Source: Pelomonas cellulosilytica
GTDB lineage: Bacteria; Pseudomonadota; Gammaproteobacteria; Burkholderiales; Burkholderiaceae_C
Direction of reading: 5' to 3'
DNA length: 64,000 nt
NCBI RefSeq assembly: GCF_021353265.1
Contig: NZ_JAJTWU010000006.1
Span: 290,011 to 354,010 of the forward strand
Shown here: positions 52,859 through 63,900 of the stretch, one piece after another
How the letters are laid out: every line of letters starts with the position of its first letter
Numbering within the stretch: position 1 is the stretch's first letter
Notes under the pieces: model-generated
What the model was told of the DNA's origin: nothing
Databases searched by the model: none
The model's input: the letters and a program-made list of their open reading frames with translations, nothing else
Program-made: the position numbers and the translations under genes

Positions 52859-53826
52859 GCGAAAGGTCCTGCCTGGAAAGCGGCGAGCAGCTGCCGCGCG
52901 GCCGTGGAAGGAGGCGTGCGGCCGTCGCGTACGGCGGTCGTCGTGGCGTCGAGCCGCTCGCGCACCACAGGGTGCGCAATGAAGGCCTGGCGCAGGCCGG
53001 CCTGGATGCGCTCCCACATCCACGCCAGCGCCTGCTCGCGGCGACGCGCGGCCCAGCTGCCGTCGGCCTCGCGGGCCTGGTGCAGGTCCGTGATCGCCGC
53101 CCACAGCGGCGCAATGCCATCGGCCTTCAGCGCGCTGACCTGCAGCACGCGCTGCACCGTCTTGGCATGGCTGGGCAGCAACCGCAGCGCCGACGTGATC
53201 TGCGCCTGCGCCCGTGTGGCGGCGGCAGTGTCGAGGTCGGCCTTGTTGATGACGACGAGGTCGGCCAGCTCCATGACGCCCTTCTTGATGGCCTGCAGAT
53301 CGTCGCCCGCGTTGGGCAGCTGCAGCAGCAGGTAGAGGTCGGTCATGCCGGCCACGGCCGTCTCGCTCTGGCCCACGCCCACTGTCTCGACGATCACGAC
53401 GTCGAAGCCGGCCGCCTCGCACAGCAGCAGCGCCTCGCGCGTCTTCTCAGCCACGCCGCCCAGCGTGCCGCTGCTGGGGCTCGGGCGGATGAAGGCGCGC
53501 GGGTCCATGGAGAGTTTTTCCATGCGCGTCTTGTCGCCGAGGATGGCGCCGCCGGACAAGGCGCTGGACGGGTCGATGGCCAGCACGGCCACGCGGTGGC
53601 CACTCGACAACAGCAGCAGGCCGAAGGCCTCGATGAAGGTGCTCTTGCCCACGCCGGGCACGCCCGAAATGCCCAGGCGCAGCGCGCGGCCGGTGGCGGG
53701 CATCAGGCCGGTCAGCAGTGCATCGGCCTGCTCGCGGTGGTCGGCGCGCGTGGACTCGACCAGCGTGATGGCCTTGGCCAACGCGCGGCGCTCGCCAGCT
53801 TTCAGGCGTTCAGCCAGGTCGTTCAC
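52855..53826 (-). CDS. meaB: Methylmalonyl-CoA mutase-associated GTPase MeaB
   Basis: A 323-residue G3E GTPase that loads and protects the B12 cofactor of methylmalonyl-CoA mutase. The P-loop is LGISGVPGVGKSTFIEAFG. LAIDPSSALSGGAILGDKTR, VETVGVGQSETAVAGMTDL and VINKADLD complete the G motifs. It is separated from the mutase gene only by a GNAT gene, and its start overlaps that gene's stop. Confidence 0.96.
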   Translation of the reverse strand: MNDLAERLKAGERRALAKAITLVESTRADHREQADALLTGLMPATGRALRLGISGVPGVGKSTFIEAFGLLLLSSGHRVAVLAIDPSSALSGGAILGDKTRMEKLSMDPRAFIRPSPSSGTLGGVAEKTREALLLCEAAGFDVVIVETVGVGQSETAVAGMTDLYLLLQLPNAGDDLQAIKKGVMELADLVVINKADLDTAAATRAQAQITSALRLLPSHAKTVQRVLQVSALKADGIAPLWAAITDLHQAREADGSWAARRREQALAWMWERIQAGLRQAFIAHPVVRERLDATTTAVRDGRTPPSTAARQLLAAFQAGPFA

Positions 53827-54266
53827 GCCTGCGGCTCCCAGCGGTACTCGATGTCGACTTCCAGCTCACGATCCACCTGGAACCCATGCCTCAGATAGAA
53901 GGCATTCGCGCGACTGCCGCGCAGAGCACCCAGCGTAATGGGTTTGCCCTCGGCCCGCGCTCGTGCCTTGATGTGTTCGATAACCCAGCCACCCACGCCC
54001 CGCCCTTGCCAGGCCGGTCGCAGATACAGATGCTGGAGGTGCAGCGACTGATCGCGCGGCACCAGCGTGAAGTAGCCGACGCGCTCGCCGTCCATGACCA
54101 GGTGCTTCATCCAGTCGGGACTGAACTGGCTCTTCAGCCTCGCACGTGCCACTTCAGGGTCGAAGCGGCCCAGCCGCTCCAGGCTTTCGCGCAAGGCCTC
54201 GATGCGCAACGCGAGCATGGCCTCGAAATCGTCGTGCTTGACGGATTGGAGCTGGACCGCGGGCAT
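53823..54266 (-). CDS. GNAT family N-acetyltransferase
   Basis: A 147-residue acetyltransferase starting MPAVQLQSVKHDDFEAMLAL. The acetyl-CoA loop is LYLRPAWQGRGVGGWVIEHI (R/Q-x-x-G-x-G/A) and the following helix-strand is ANAFYLRHGFQVDRELEVDI. The substrate is unknown. It is placed between the mutase and meaB genes, 65 bp after the mutase stop. Confidence 0.88.
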   Translation of the reverse strand: MPAVQLQSVKHDDFEAMLALRIEALRESLERLGRFDPEVARARLKSQFSPDWMKHLVMDGERVGYFTLVPRDQSLHLQHLYLRPAWQGRGVGGWVIEHIKARARAEGKPITLGALRGSRANAFYLRHGFQVDRELEVDIEYRWEPQA

Positions 54267-54331
54267 GTCAAAAGGAAGCTGGAGTCAACGCCAGGGCAAC
54301 ATCATGCCGGCTTGCGTGATGGAGGTTCTGC

Positions 54332-56485
<2,154 letters not shown>

Positions 56486-56527
56486 GGAACTCTCCTGAAA
56501 CTCGGCCGGCATCATAGCGTCGCCGTT

Positions 56528-56543
56528 ATTCATAATTATGAAT
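56528..56543. promoter_or_regulatory. Perfect 16-bp palindrome between the mutase and GntR genes (likely operator)
   Basis: ATTCATAATTATGAAT is a perfect inverted repeat in an AT-rich island. It lies 42 bp upstream of the mutase ATG and 39 bp upstream of the GntR ATG. Its size fits a GntR/FCD dimer operator. Read towards the mutase, TATGAT (-10-like) follows it. Confidence 0.7.
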
Positions 56544-56582
56544 TCAGTTTCCCCTACACTGCGCTGACTCCACCTGCTGAAC

Positions 56583-57242
56583 ATGTCGGACGCCCCCACC
56601 GTCGCCGCCCCGCTTGCCGCCACTGCGCTCTATGAACAGGTGGCGGACCGCCTGCGCCTGCGCATCCTCGCGCGCGAGCTGGAACCGGGCGCCTGGATCG
56701 ACGAGCTGAAGCTGTGCGGTGAATTGGGAATCAGCCGCACGCCGCTGCGTGAGGCGCTGAAGGTGCTGGCCAGCGAAGGCCTCGTCACGATGAAGCTGCG
56801 CCGCGGCGCCTACGTGACCGAGATGAGCGAGCGGGACGTGCGCGAGGCCTACCAGCTGCTTTCACTATTGGAGAGCGACGCAGCCGCCCAGGTCGCGGCG
56901 CGGGCCAGCGACGCCGAGCTGGAGGAGCTGGTGCAACTGCATGCCGCACTGGAAACCACCCTACCCGACCGCGATGCCTTCTTCGCGGCCAACGAGCAGT
57001 TCCACCTGCGCATCCTGCAGATCGAAGGGAACCGCTGGCGCCAGCAGATCGTCAACGACCTGCGCCGGCTGATGAAGCTGAACCGCCACCACTCGCTGTT
57101 CCGCGAGGGCCGGCTGGCGGAATCGCTGGGCGAACACCAGGAGCTGATGCTCGCGCTGCGCACGCGCAACGCCGAGGCGTCGGCGCAGCTGATGCGCAGG
57201 CACTTCGAGAACGGTCTGGCCGCGACGGCCGAGGCCCGCTGA
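56583..57242 (+). CDS. GntR family transcriptional regulator (FCD type)
   Basis: A 219-residue regulator. The winged HTH (about 15-80: [40 protein letters not shown]) is followed by an all-helical FCD ligand domain (about 90-212) with the metal/ligand positions in [17 protein letters not shown] and [19 protein letters not shown]. It is divergent from the methylmalonyl-CoA mutase operon and shares a 97-bp gap containing a perfect palindrome, so it probably controls propionate/methylmalonyl-CoA genes. The ligand is unknown. It converges with the glycosyltransferase operon. Confidence 0.92.
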   Translation: MSDAPTVAAPLAATALYEQVADRLRLRILARELEPGAWIDELKLCGELGISRTPLREALKVLASEGLVTMKLRRGAYVTEMSERDVREAYQLLSLLESDAAAQVAARASDAELEELVQLHAALETTLPDRDAFFAANEQFHLRILQIEGNRWRQQIVNDLRRLMKLNRHHSLFREGRLAESLGEHQELMLALRTRNAEASAQLMRRHFENGLAATAEAR

Positions 57243-57245
57243 CGC

Positions 57246-58118
57246 TCAACCGCCCTCTCGGGCCAGCCAGTCGCGCACGACCTGGCGGGCGTCGCGGCGA
57301 CTGAAGACGTCGAAGCCCCGTTGGCCCAATGTCTGTAGCGCTGACGGGTCGGCCAGCAGCCGCTCGCAGGTCGCGGCGAGGTCGTCCTTGTGCGCCCACG
57401 CCACAGCGTCCTGCAGGTCGGGCTCCACATGCACCCCCGCCACGCGCTCGCACAGCACCGGGATGCGATTGGCGAGGTAGTACGACACCCGGGTCACCTC
57501 GAAGATGCGCAAGGCCTCCGACTCGCTGGAGACATTCAACATCAGGCGCGCGCGGCCGATCAGCGCATCGCGTTGCTCGCCCCAGACGTTCAGCAGCACG
57601 GCCATCGACGGACGCCACTCCGACGAGGCGATGGCCAGCAGCTTCTCGTAGCGCACCATGCCCGCAGCGCCGATGAACAAGGTGTCGATGTCGGGCGACT
57701 CCGTGCGCGGGATGCGCGTCAGCGTCGGCGCGTAGCTGACCGGCGCACAGAAGGGCTCGCGCGGCAGCTGCGCGGCGCGCCAGTAGTCCATGTTGAAGGG
57801 GCTGTAGTCCCAGACCTGGAAGCGCCGCAGCCACTGCGCCGTCAGCGGGTCGGGCGCAGCATGCCCCGCAAACTGCTCGAAGTTGTAGAGGATGCTGCCA
57901 TCCGGCAGATCTGCCAGCTGGTTGATCTGCGCGGCCACGATCCAGCCGAAGACGATGTTGCGTCGCGTCAGGTCCAGCTCATTGATGCGCACGCTGCAGG
58001 GAATGCCGCAGGCCTCGAAGGCCCACCGCAGCGACTCCATCACCTCCAAGTGGGCGTCCATGATCTTCCAGCGCGGAGATCCCGGCCGGAACAAACAGAG
58101 GTTGTAGGCCGCCACCAT
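57246..58118 (-). CDS. Putative glycosyltransferase (GT-B-like C-terminal half)
   Basis: A 290-residue protein starting MVAAYNLCLFRPGSPRWKIM. The N-terminal part (INELDLTRRNIVFGWIVAAQ, YNFEQFAGHAAPDPLTAQWL) and the C-terminal nucleotide-sugar-binding-like part (RLMLNVSSESEALRIFEVTR, YYLANRIPVLCERVAG) resemble small GT-B glycosyltransferases of glycosylation islands. The ATG at 58118 is 4 bp after the stop of the preceding gene. It is the last gene of a three-gene operon next to the giant repeat protein. Confidence 0.65.
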   Translation of the reverse strand: MVAAYNLCLFRPGSPRWKIMDAHLEVMESLRWAFEACGIPCSVRINELDLTRRNIVFGWIVAAQINQLADLPDGSILYNFEQFAGHAAPDPLTAQWLRRFQVWDYSPFNMDYWRAAQLPREPFCAPVSYAPTLTRIPRTESPDIDTLFIGAAGMVRYEKLLAIASSEWRPSMAVLLNVWGEQRDALIGRARLMLNVSSESEALRIFEVTRVSYYLANRIPVLCERVAGVHVEPDLQDAVAWAHKDDLAATCERLLADPSALQTLGQRGFDVFSRRDARQVVRDWLAREGG

Positions 58119-58122
58119 CCCG

Positions 58123-59502
58123 TCAGCCTCCGGCGTGCACCGCGCGCATCGCATACTGCAGGGGCATAGCGTCGCGCATCGCCTCGTCGGCATCGCGCCC
58201 CAGTGCCAGCGCCATCTGCCGCACGCCGGCCAGCGCCTGGTCGCGCATCGGCGGCTCCTCCACCATGCAAGGCACGCCGGCCTCCACCCGCAGGCCGGCA
58301 CCGGCGAACAACTGCAGCATCGTCTGCCGCGTGAACCAGCGGATGTGCGTGCGGTCCATCAGGCCCGTGGCCTCGTACTGGAAGGCGCCCATGTTCAGCC
58401 GCGCCTGCACGCTCCAGTGCTGCGCGTTGGGAATACTCGCCACCACACAGCCGCCAGGCGCCAGCACCTTGGCCACTTCGGCGAGCACGCGCCAGGGGTC
58501 ACGAAGGTGCTCCAGCACATCGCCGAAGACCCAGCAGTCGTGCCCCTGCAGCGACGCGAAGAAGTCGGCACCCGCGTCATCGACATTCATCTGCAGCACC
58601 TCGTCGCAGCGGTGCCGCGCCACCTCGGCCGCCTTGGGGTCCAGTTCCAGGCCGGTGACATGCACGCCGGGCTGGCGCGACTTCAATGCCAGCGCGAGAC
58701 CGCCCGTGCTGCACCCCACTTCCACGACCCGGCGCACCTGCGGTGGAATCAGCGCGAGCACGAACGGGTTGTAGCCGCGCGGCTCGGCCGGGCCCGGCAC
58801 GTCGGCTGCCGCCGTCGCACCGGCGGCCTGCCCGGCCTGCACCGTGGCCATCCACTCTTCGAGGTGGTAGCCCTTGGTGTTGATGACGGTGCCGCGGCCG
58901 ACATGGTCGACATAGACCCGGCTCAGGCCCGGCGTCACATCGTTCAGCGTCCAGTCCAGGTGCCTCAGCAGCCCCGACTTGCCTGCGTCATGCAGGGCCA
59001 ACATCGGCGCCACCATCGGCGCTCCATGTTTGATCGGCATCGGCCACTGCTTCATGACGCCGATGTTGCACAGCATGCAGGGCGGGTGCAGATAGGGCAC
59101 GGCGCCATAGGCGTAGGGGATGTCGAACCCCTGGCGGTTGACGTACGCCACGCCGCCGACACCGTAGTCCTGCGGCTGCAGCGCGGCAAGCATGGCCTCG
59201 ATGAAGCCGTTGCGCAGCACGACGATGTCACTGTCCAGGAACAGCGCCACCGGGCCGAGCGGCAGGTTCTGGATCGCCCAGGCCATGCCGGGGCCATGGT
59301 GGATGTTGTGACCTTGCACGTGCAGCGCCACACCATCGAACAGCGCGACCACGGCGCGGATGGCGTCGACATGCTCGGCGCCGGACCCATCGACCACGTG
59401 GACCGGGTTGGGATAGAAGCGCCGCAACGAGGTCAGCAGGTTGCGGATGAGCTCCGGGCTGTTGTAGGAGACGACGACGACGGGAATCTCGCGGGCATCC
59501 AT
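58123..59502 (-). CDS. Glycosyltransferase-methyltransferase fusion
   Basis: A 459-residue two-domain protein. The N-terminal GT-A domain (about 1-215) starts MDAREIPVVVVSYNSPELIR with a D-x-D in ALFLDSDIVVLRNGF (about residue 89). The C-terminal class I SAM methyltransferase (about 240-430) shows VVEVGCSTGGLALALKSRQP, VTGLELDPKAAEVARHRCDE, VFGDVLEHLRDPWRVLAEVA and APGGCVVASIPNAQHW. The fusion suggests that a sugar is added and then methylated (or that one chain handles both steps on a glycan). It lies 2 bp from each-sided neighbour genes in a tight operon. Confidence 0.85.
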   Translation of the reverse strand: MDAREIPVVVVSYNSPELIRNLLTSLRRFYPNPVHVVDGSGAEHVDAIRAVVALFDGVALHVQGHNIHHGPGMAWAIQNLPLGPVALFLDSDIVVLRNGFIEAMLAALQPQDYGVGGVAYVNRQGFDIPYAYGAVPYLHPPCMLCNIGVMKQWPMPIKHGAPMVAPMLALHDAGKSGLLRHLDWTLNDVTPGLSRVYVDHVGRGTVINTKGYHLEEWMATVQAGQAAGATAAADVPGPAEPRGYNPFVLALIPPQVRRVVEVGCSTGGLALALKSRQPGVHVTGLELDPKAAEVARHRCDEVLQMNVDDAGADFFASLQGHDCWVFGDVLEHLRDPWRVLAEVAKVLAPGGCVVASIPNAQHWSVQARLNMGAFQYEATGLMDRTHIRWFTRQTMLQLFAGAGLRVEAGVPCMVEEPPMRDQALAGVRQMALALGRDADEAMRDAMPLQYAMRAVHAGG

Positions 59503-59504
59503 GG

Positions 59505-60461
59505 TCAGAACCTGTGGCTGGACAGAAAGGCGTTCCAGAGCGCGAGGAACTCTTCTTCCGCGGCGGCTTCGCCCACGCTCAGCCGGCGCACGACATCGAT
59601 GAATGGCGACACGTCAGTCTCCCGTTCGTAGCGGTTGCGCAGCGCCTCGTACAGGCCTGCGTAGGCCTGCCGGGCCTGCTCGCCCCCCAGCCTCCCAAGA
59701 CGCGTCGCACCCAGCGCCAACGCGCCGTAGCCCAGGTGCGCCGCCTTCATGTGCTTGCCCAGCATCTGGGCCGAGTGCCCTTCGCCACCGGCGCGGAAGG
59801 CACCCAGCCGGTCCTGGATGTAGGCCACCGGGCCGATGAGGCTGGCGGCCAGGAAGGCGCCGAGATCCCACAGGCCGGCGTAGGACACGCCTGCGAACTC
59901 GGGCTTGAAGAGAAGCGCGGCCACTTCCTTGCGCATGACGCAGTTGGAAAACTCGCCCAGCCAGTTCTGGCAGTCGGGCAAGGTCGTGGAGAAAAGAACC
60001 GTCGCGTCCAGCAGCAGCGTGCGGTCGTTGGAAAACCAGACGGCCTTCGGAATGGGCATGCCCTCCACGGGCTGACCCCGCTCGTTGCTGCACCAGCGTG
60101 CGCTGATGCTGCAGGGGTGATGACCGGTGGCATGCGCCATCGCGTGGCGCATGTAGAAATCCGGGTAGAGGATGTCGTCGTCCAGCAGCAGATGGCAGAA
60201 CTCGGTGGACTCGCCCCACAGCTGCACGAGATGTTTGAAATTCTCGTAAGCGCCGGCGCGCGGCCCCTGATGGATCTCGATGGGCAGCCGGCGCATGGCC
60301 AGCGCCATCGCCGGCGACTGCAGCAGCGCACCGAACTCGCCGTCGGGACTGTCGTCAGAAACGACCACCCGCTGCGGCTTGTGCGTCTGCGTGACCAAGC
60401 CCGTCAACAACTCGACGAGGTATTTGGTCTTGTAGGCCGGAATCAGGGTCGTGATTTGCAT
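59505..60461 (-). CDS. Family 2-like glycosyltransferase
   Basis: A 318-residue GT-A protein starting MQITTLIPAYKTKYLVELLT. VVVSDDSPDGEFG binds the nucleotide, and CHLLLDDDILYPDFYMRHAM carries the D-D-D metal motif (about residue 94). GVSYAGLWDLGAFLAASL is probably in the acceptor region. It has no membrane helices, so it acts in the cytoplasm. It is the first gene of the operon and is divergent from the giant octapeptide-repeat protein. Confidence 0.85.
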   Translation of the reverse strand: MQITTLIPAYKTKYLVELLTGLVTQTHKPQRVVVSDDSPDGEFGALLQSPAMALAMRRLPIEIHQGPRAGAYENFKHLVQLWGESTEFCHLLLDDDILYPDFYMRHAMAHATGHHPCSISARWCSNERGQPVEGMPIPKAVWFSNDRTLLLDATVLFSTTLPDCQNWLGEFSNCVMRKEVAALLFKPEFAGVSYAGLWDLGAFLAASLIGPVAYIQDRLGAFRAGGEGHSAQMLGKHMKAAHLGYGALALGATRLGRLGGEQARQAYAGLYEALRNRYERETDVSPFIDVVRRLSVGEAAAEEEFLALWNAFLSSHRF

Positions 60462-60921
60462 GAACTAGTTCTCACAGCGGCCTTCCACGTCTGCTATTGG
60501 AGCTCAGCACGAGCATTTCCAAGCTCAAAACAGGCCCTGGTTCTTCAAGTTGTTCAGCCCTAGGCCGAAAAGGGAGAGACCTAGCATTGGCAACGAATAG
60601 TTAACGCTTGGGGTAATTCCATGAGAGGCGCCCGAGCCACTTCCGGGATTGCAGACGGTTAAATCTGCTGCGACCCCGGCGGAGACCTTGTTTGCTGCCC
60701 ACATGAACGTTGGACTCAAGTTTTCGGCCCAGTTGCCGAAACCCGCTCCAGCGAACCGTTTTTTGAACTTTCGTCCTAACTGACCTGCGAAGAACCGATT
60801 GCAAGGAACGCGATCGGTCACAGCGCGAGGCGTGATCGGCCAGTCGCCCAAAGGCGCCCCCCATCACCCGCGAGGCTGACCAACAAGACGCACTGCCGCG
60901 CCAACCTGAGGTAACGAGAAC
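60462..60921. other. 460-bp gap between the glycosyltransferase operon and the giant repeat gene
   Basis: This is less GC-rich than its surroundings and must hold the divergent promoters, though I see no consensus sigma-70 site. A minus-strand ORF (60525-60851) is open. From the internal Met its C-terminal part reads MWAANKVSAGVAADLTV up to a hydrophobic PMLGLSLFGLGLNNLKNQ, and it ends 63 bp before the first glycosyltransferase. It has no good ribosome-binding site and no recognisable family, so I do not call it a gene. Confidence 0.4.
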
Positions 60922-63900
60922 ATGTCCTCCATCATCACCAGCCTCACCAGTGACCAAATTGCCGGACTGACGTCTGCAACGCTGCGGGCATTGAGTACCG
61001 AAGACTGGGCAGCGTTCTCGTCGGACCAGATCCAGTCCTTGACGACGGACCAGGTTGCCAGCCTGTCCAGCTTCGCGATCAAGGCGTTGGGCACCGACCA
61101 GTTCTCGTTCTTCGAGACGCAGGACATCTCCAGGCTCTCGACCGCTGCACTACTCGGCATGAGCACCTCGCAAGTCCAGGCGATGGGCAGCGACCAGGCA
61201 GCGGCACTGACCACCACGCAACTGGGCAGTTTTTCCACCCAGCAGATCACGGCGCTCGAGAGCGCCGATTTGCGCGCTTTGGGCACTGACACGTTCAAGG
61301 TGCTGACCTCGCGACAGGTCGGCGCACTGACCACCGACCAGCTGGCCGCCATCGAGACGGCGGACCTGGGTCAACTCACGACGGCCGCGCTGCGCGGCAT
61401 CACGTCGGACCACATCGGCTCGTTCACGTCCGACCAGATCAAGGCGCTGGGCACGACCCAGGTCCAGTCGCTGACGACGCAGCAGCTCAAGGGCCTGGGT
61501 ACCGACCAGATGGCCGCGCTGTCGTCCGATGACCTCCGGGCGCTGACCACCGGCCAGCTGCGCTCGTTCGGCACCGATCAACTGAATGCGCTAGGGACCG
61601 ACCAGGTCGGCGCGCTGACCACGACGCAGGTCGCCAACCTCACGGCCGCACAGGTCGGGGGCATGGAGACGGCGGACCTGATCGCCCTCAACACCGACCA
61701 GTTCAAGGCGCTGAACTCCGCCCAGCTCGGCGCCCTTGCAACGGACCAGCTCGCGGCGCTGGAGACTGCCGACGTCGCCCAACTCAGTACCGCTGCCCTT
61801 CGCGGCATCACCTCGGACCACATCGGCGGGCTGCACACCGACCAGATCAAGGCGCTGGGCACCGCGCAGATCCAGTCGCTGACGACGCAACAGCTCAAGG
61901 GCCTGGGCACTGACCAGATGGCCGCGCTGTCGTCCGATGACCTGCGTGCGCTGACCACCGCGCAAGTGCGCGCCTTCGCCAGCGACCAGCTCAACGCCCT
62001 GACCTCCGACCAGGTCGGCGCACTGACCACCGCCCAGGTCTCCAGCCTCACCAACGCCCAGATGACGGGCATGGAGACGGCCGACCTCGTGGCGCTGAAC
62101 ACCGACCAGTTCAAGGTGATCACGTCCGCCCAGCTCGGCGCCCTCGGCACCGACCAGCTGGCTGCGCTGGAGACGGCCGACGTCGGCCAGATCAGCACCG
62201 CAGCCCTGCGCGGCATCACGTCTGACCACATCAGCGCGCTGCACACCGACCAGATCAAGGCACTGGGCACCGCGCAGATCCAGTCGCTGACGACGCAACA
62301 GCTCAAGGGCCTGGGCACCGACCAGATGGCCGCGCTGTCGTCCGACGACATCCGCGCGCTGACGACCGCCCAGATCCGTGCCTTCGCCAGCGACCAGCTC
62401 AACGCGCTGACCTCCGACCAGATCGGCGTGCTGACCACCGCCCAGGTCTCCAGCCTCACCAATGCCCAGATGACGGGTATGGAGACGGCCGACCTCGTGG
62501 CGCTGAACACCGACCAGTTCAAGGTGCTGAGCTCCGCCCAGATCGGCGCGCTGGGCTCTGACCAGCTGGTCGCCCTGGAGACCGCCGATGTCGCCCAGAT
62601 CAGCACCGCGGCCCTGCGCGGCCTGACCTCCGACGATGTCGGCGCGCTGCACACCGACCAGATCAAGGCGCTGGGCACGGCCCAGATCCAGTCGCTGACC
62701 ACCCAGCAGATCAAGGGTCTGACGACCGAGCAGATGATCGCGCTGAGCAGCGATGACATCCGCGCGCTGACCACCGCGCAGCTGCGCGCGCTGGCCACCG
62801 ACCAGCTCAACGCCCTCACCTCCGACCAGATCGGCGCGCTGACCACCGGCCAGGTCTCCAGCCTCACCAATGCCCAGATGACGGGTATGGAGACGGCCGA
62901 CCTGGTGGCGCTGGGCACCGACCAGTTCAAGGTGCTGAGCTCTGGCCAGATCGGCGCCCTCGGCACCGACCAGCTGGCTGCGCTGGAGACCGCCGACGTC
63001 GCCCAGATCAGCACCACGGCGCTGCGCGGCATCACGTCCGACCACATCAGCGGGCTGCACACCGACCAGATCAAGGCGCTGGGCACCGCGCAGATCCAGT
63101 CGCTGACGACGCAACAGCTCAAGGGCCTGGGCACCGACCAGATGGCCGCGCTGTCGTCCGATGACATCCGCGCGCTGACGACCGCCCAGATCCGTGCCTT
63201 CGCCACCGACCAACTCAACGCGCTGACCTCCGACCAGATCGGCGCGCTGACCACCGCCCAGGTCTCCAGCCTCACCAACGCCCAGATGACGGGCATGGAG
63301 ACGGCCGACCTGAAGGCGCTGGGCACCGACCAGTTCAAGGTGTTGAGCTCCGGCCAGATCGGCGCGCTGGGCACCGACCAGCTCAAGGCTATCGAGACCG
63401 AGGACGTCAAGCAGATCTCGACGAGCGCCATCCGCGGCATCACGTCCGAGAACATCAGCGCCCTGGGCACCGACCAGATCCAGTCGCTGACGACCAACCA
63501 GATCCAGGCGCTGTCCACGCAGCAGGTCAAGGGCTTCGGCACCGACCAGGTGGCCGCACTGACGTCCGACGACATCCGCGCGCTGACGACTTCGCAGATC
63601 CGCGCCATCGGCACGGAGCAGCTCAACGCGCTGACGACCGACCAGTTCACCGCGCCGACCACCATCCAGGTCAGCAGCCTGACCACTGCCCAGGTCGCCG
63701 GCCTGGAGACGGCCGATCTGCGGGCGATGAACACCGACCAGTTCAAGGCCTTCAGCTCCGCCCAGATCGCCGCCCTGGGCACCGACCAGCTCGCCGCGCT
63801 GGAGACGGCCGACCTCGGCCAGATCAGCACCACGGCGCTGCGCGGCATCACGTCGGATCACATCGGCGCCTTCACGTCCGACCAGATCAAGGCGCTGGGC

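Noticed and set aside
60525..60851. Minus-strand ORF of 108 codons upstream of the glycosyltransferase operon
   Set aside because: No ribosome-binding site, no recognisable domain and a mixed codon pattern. Kept only as a remark on the intergenic region.
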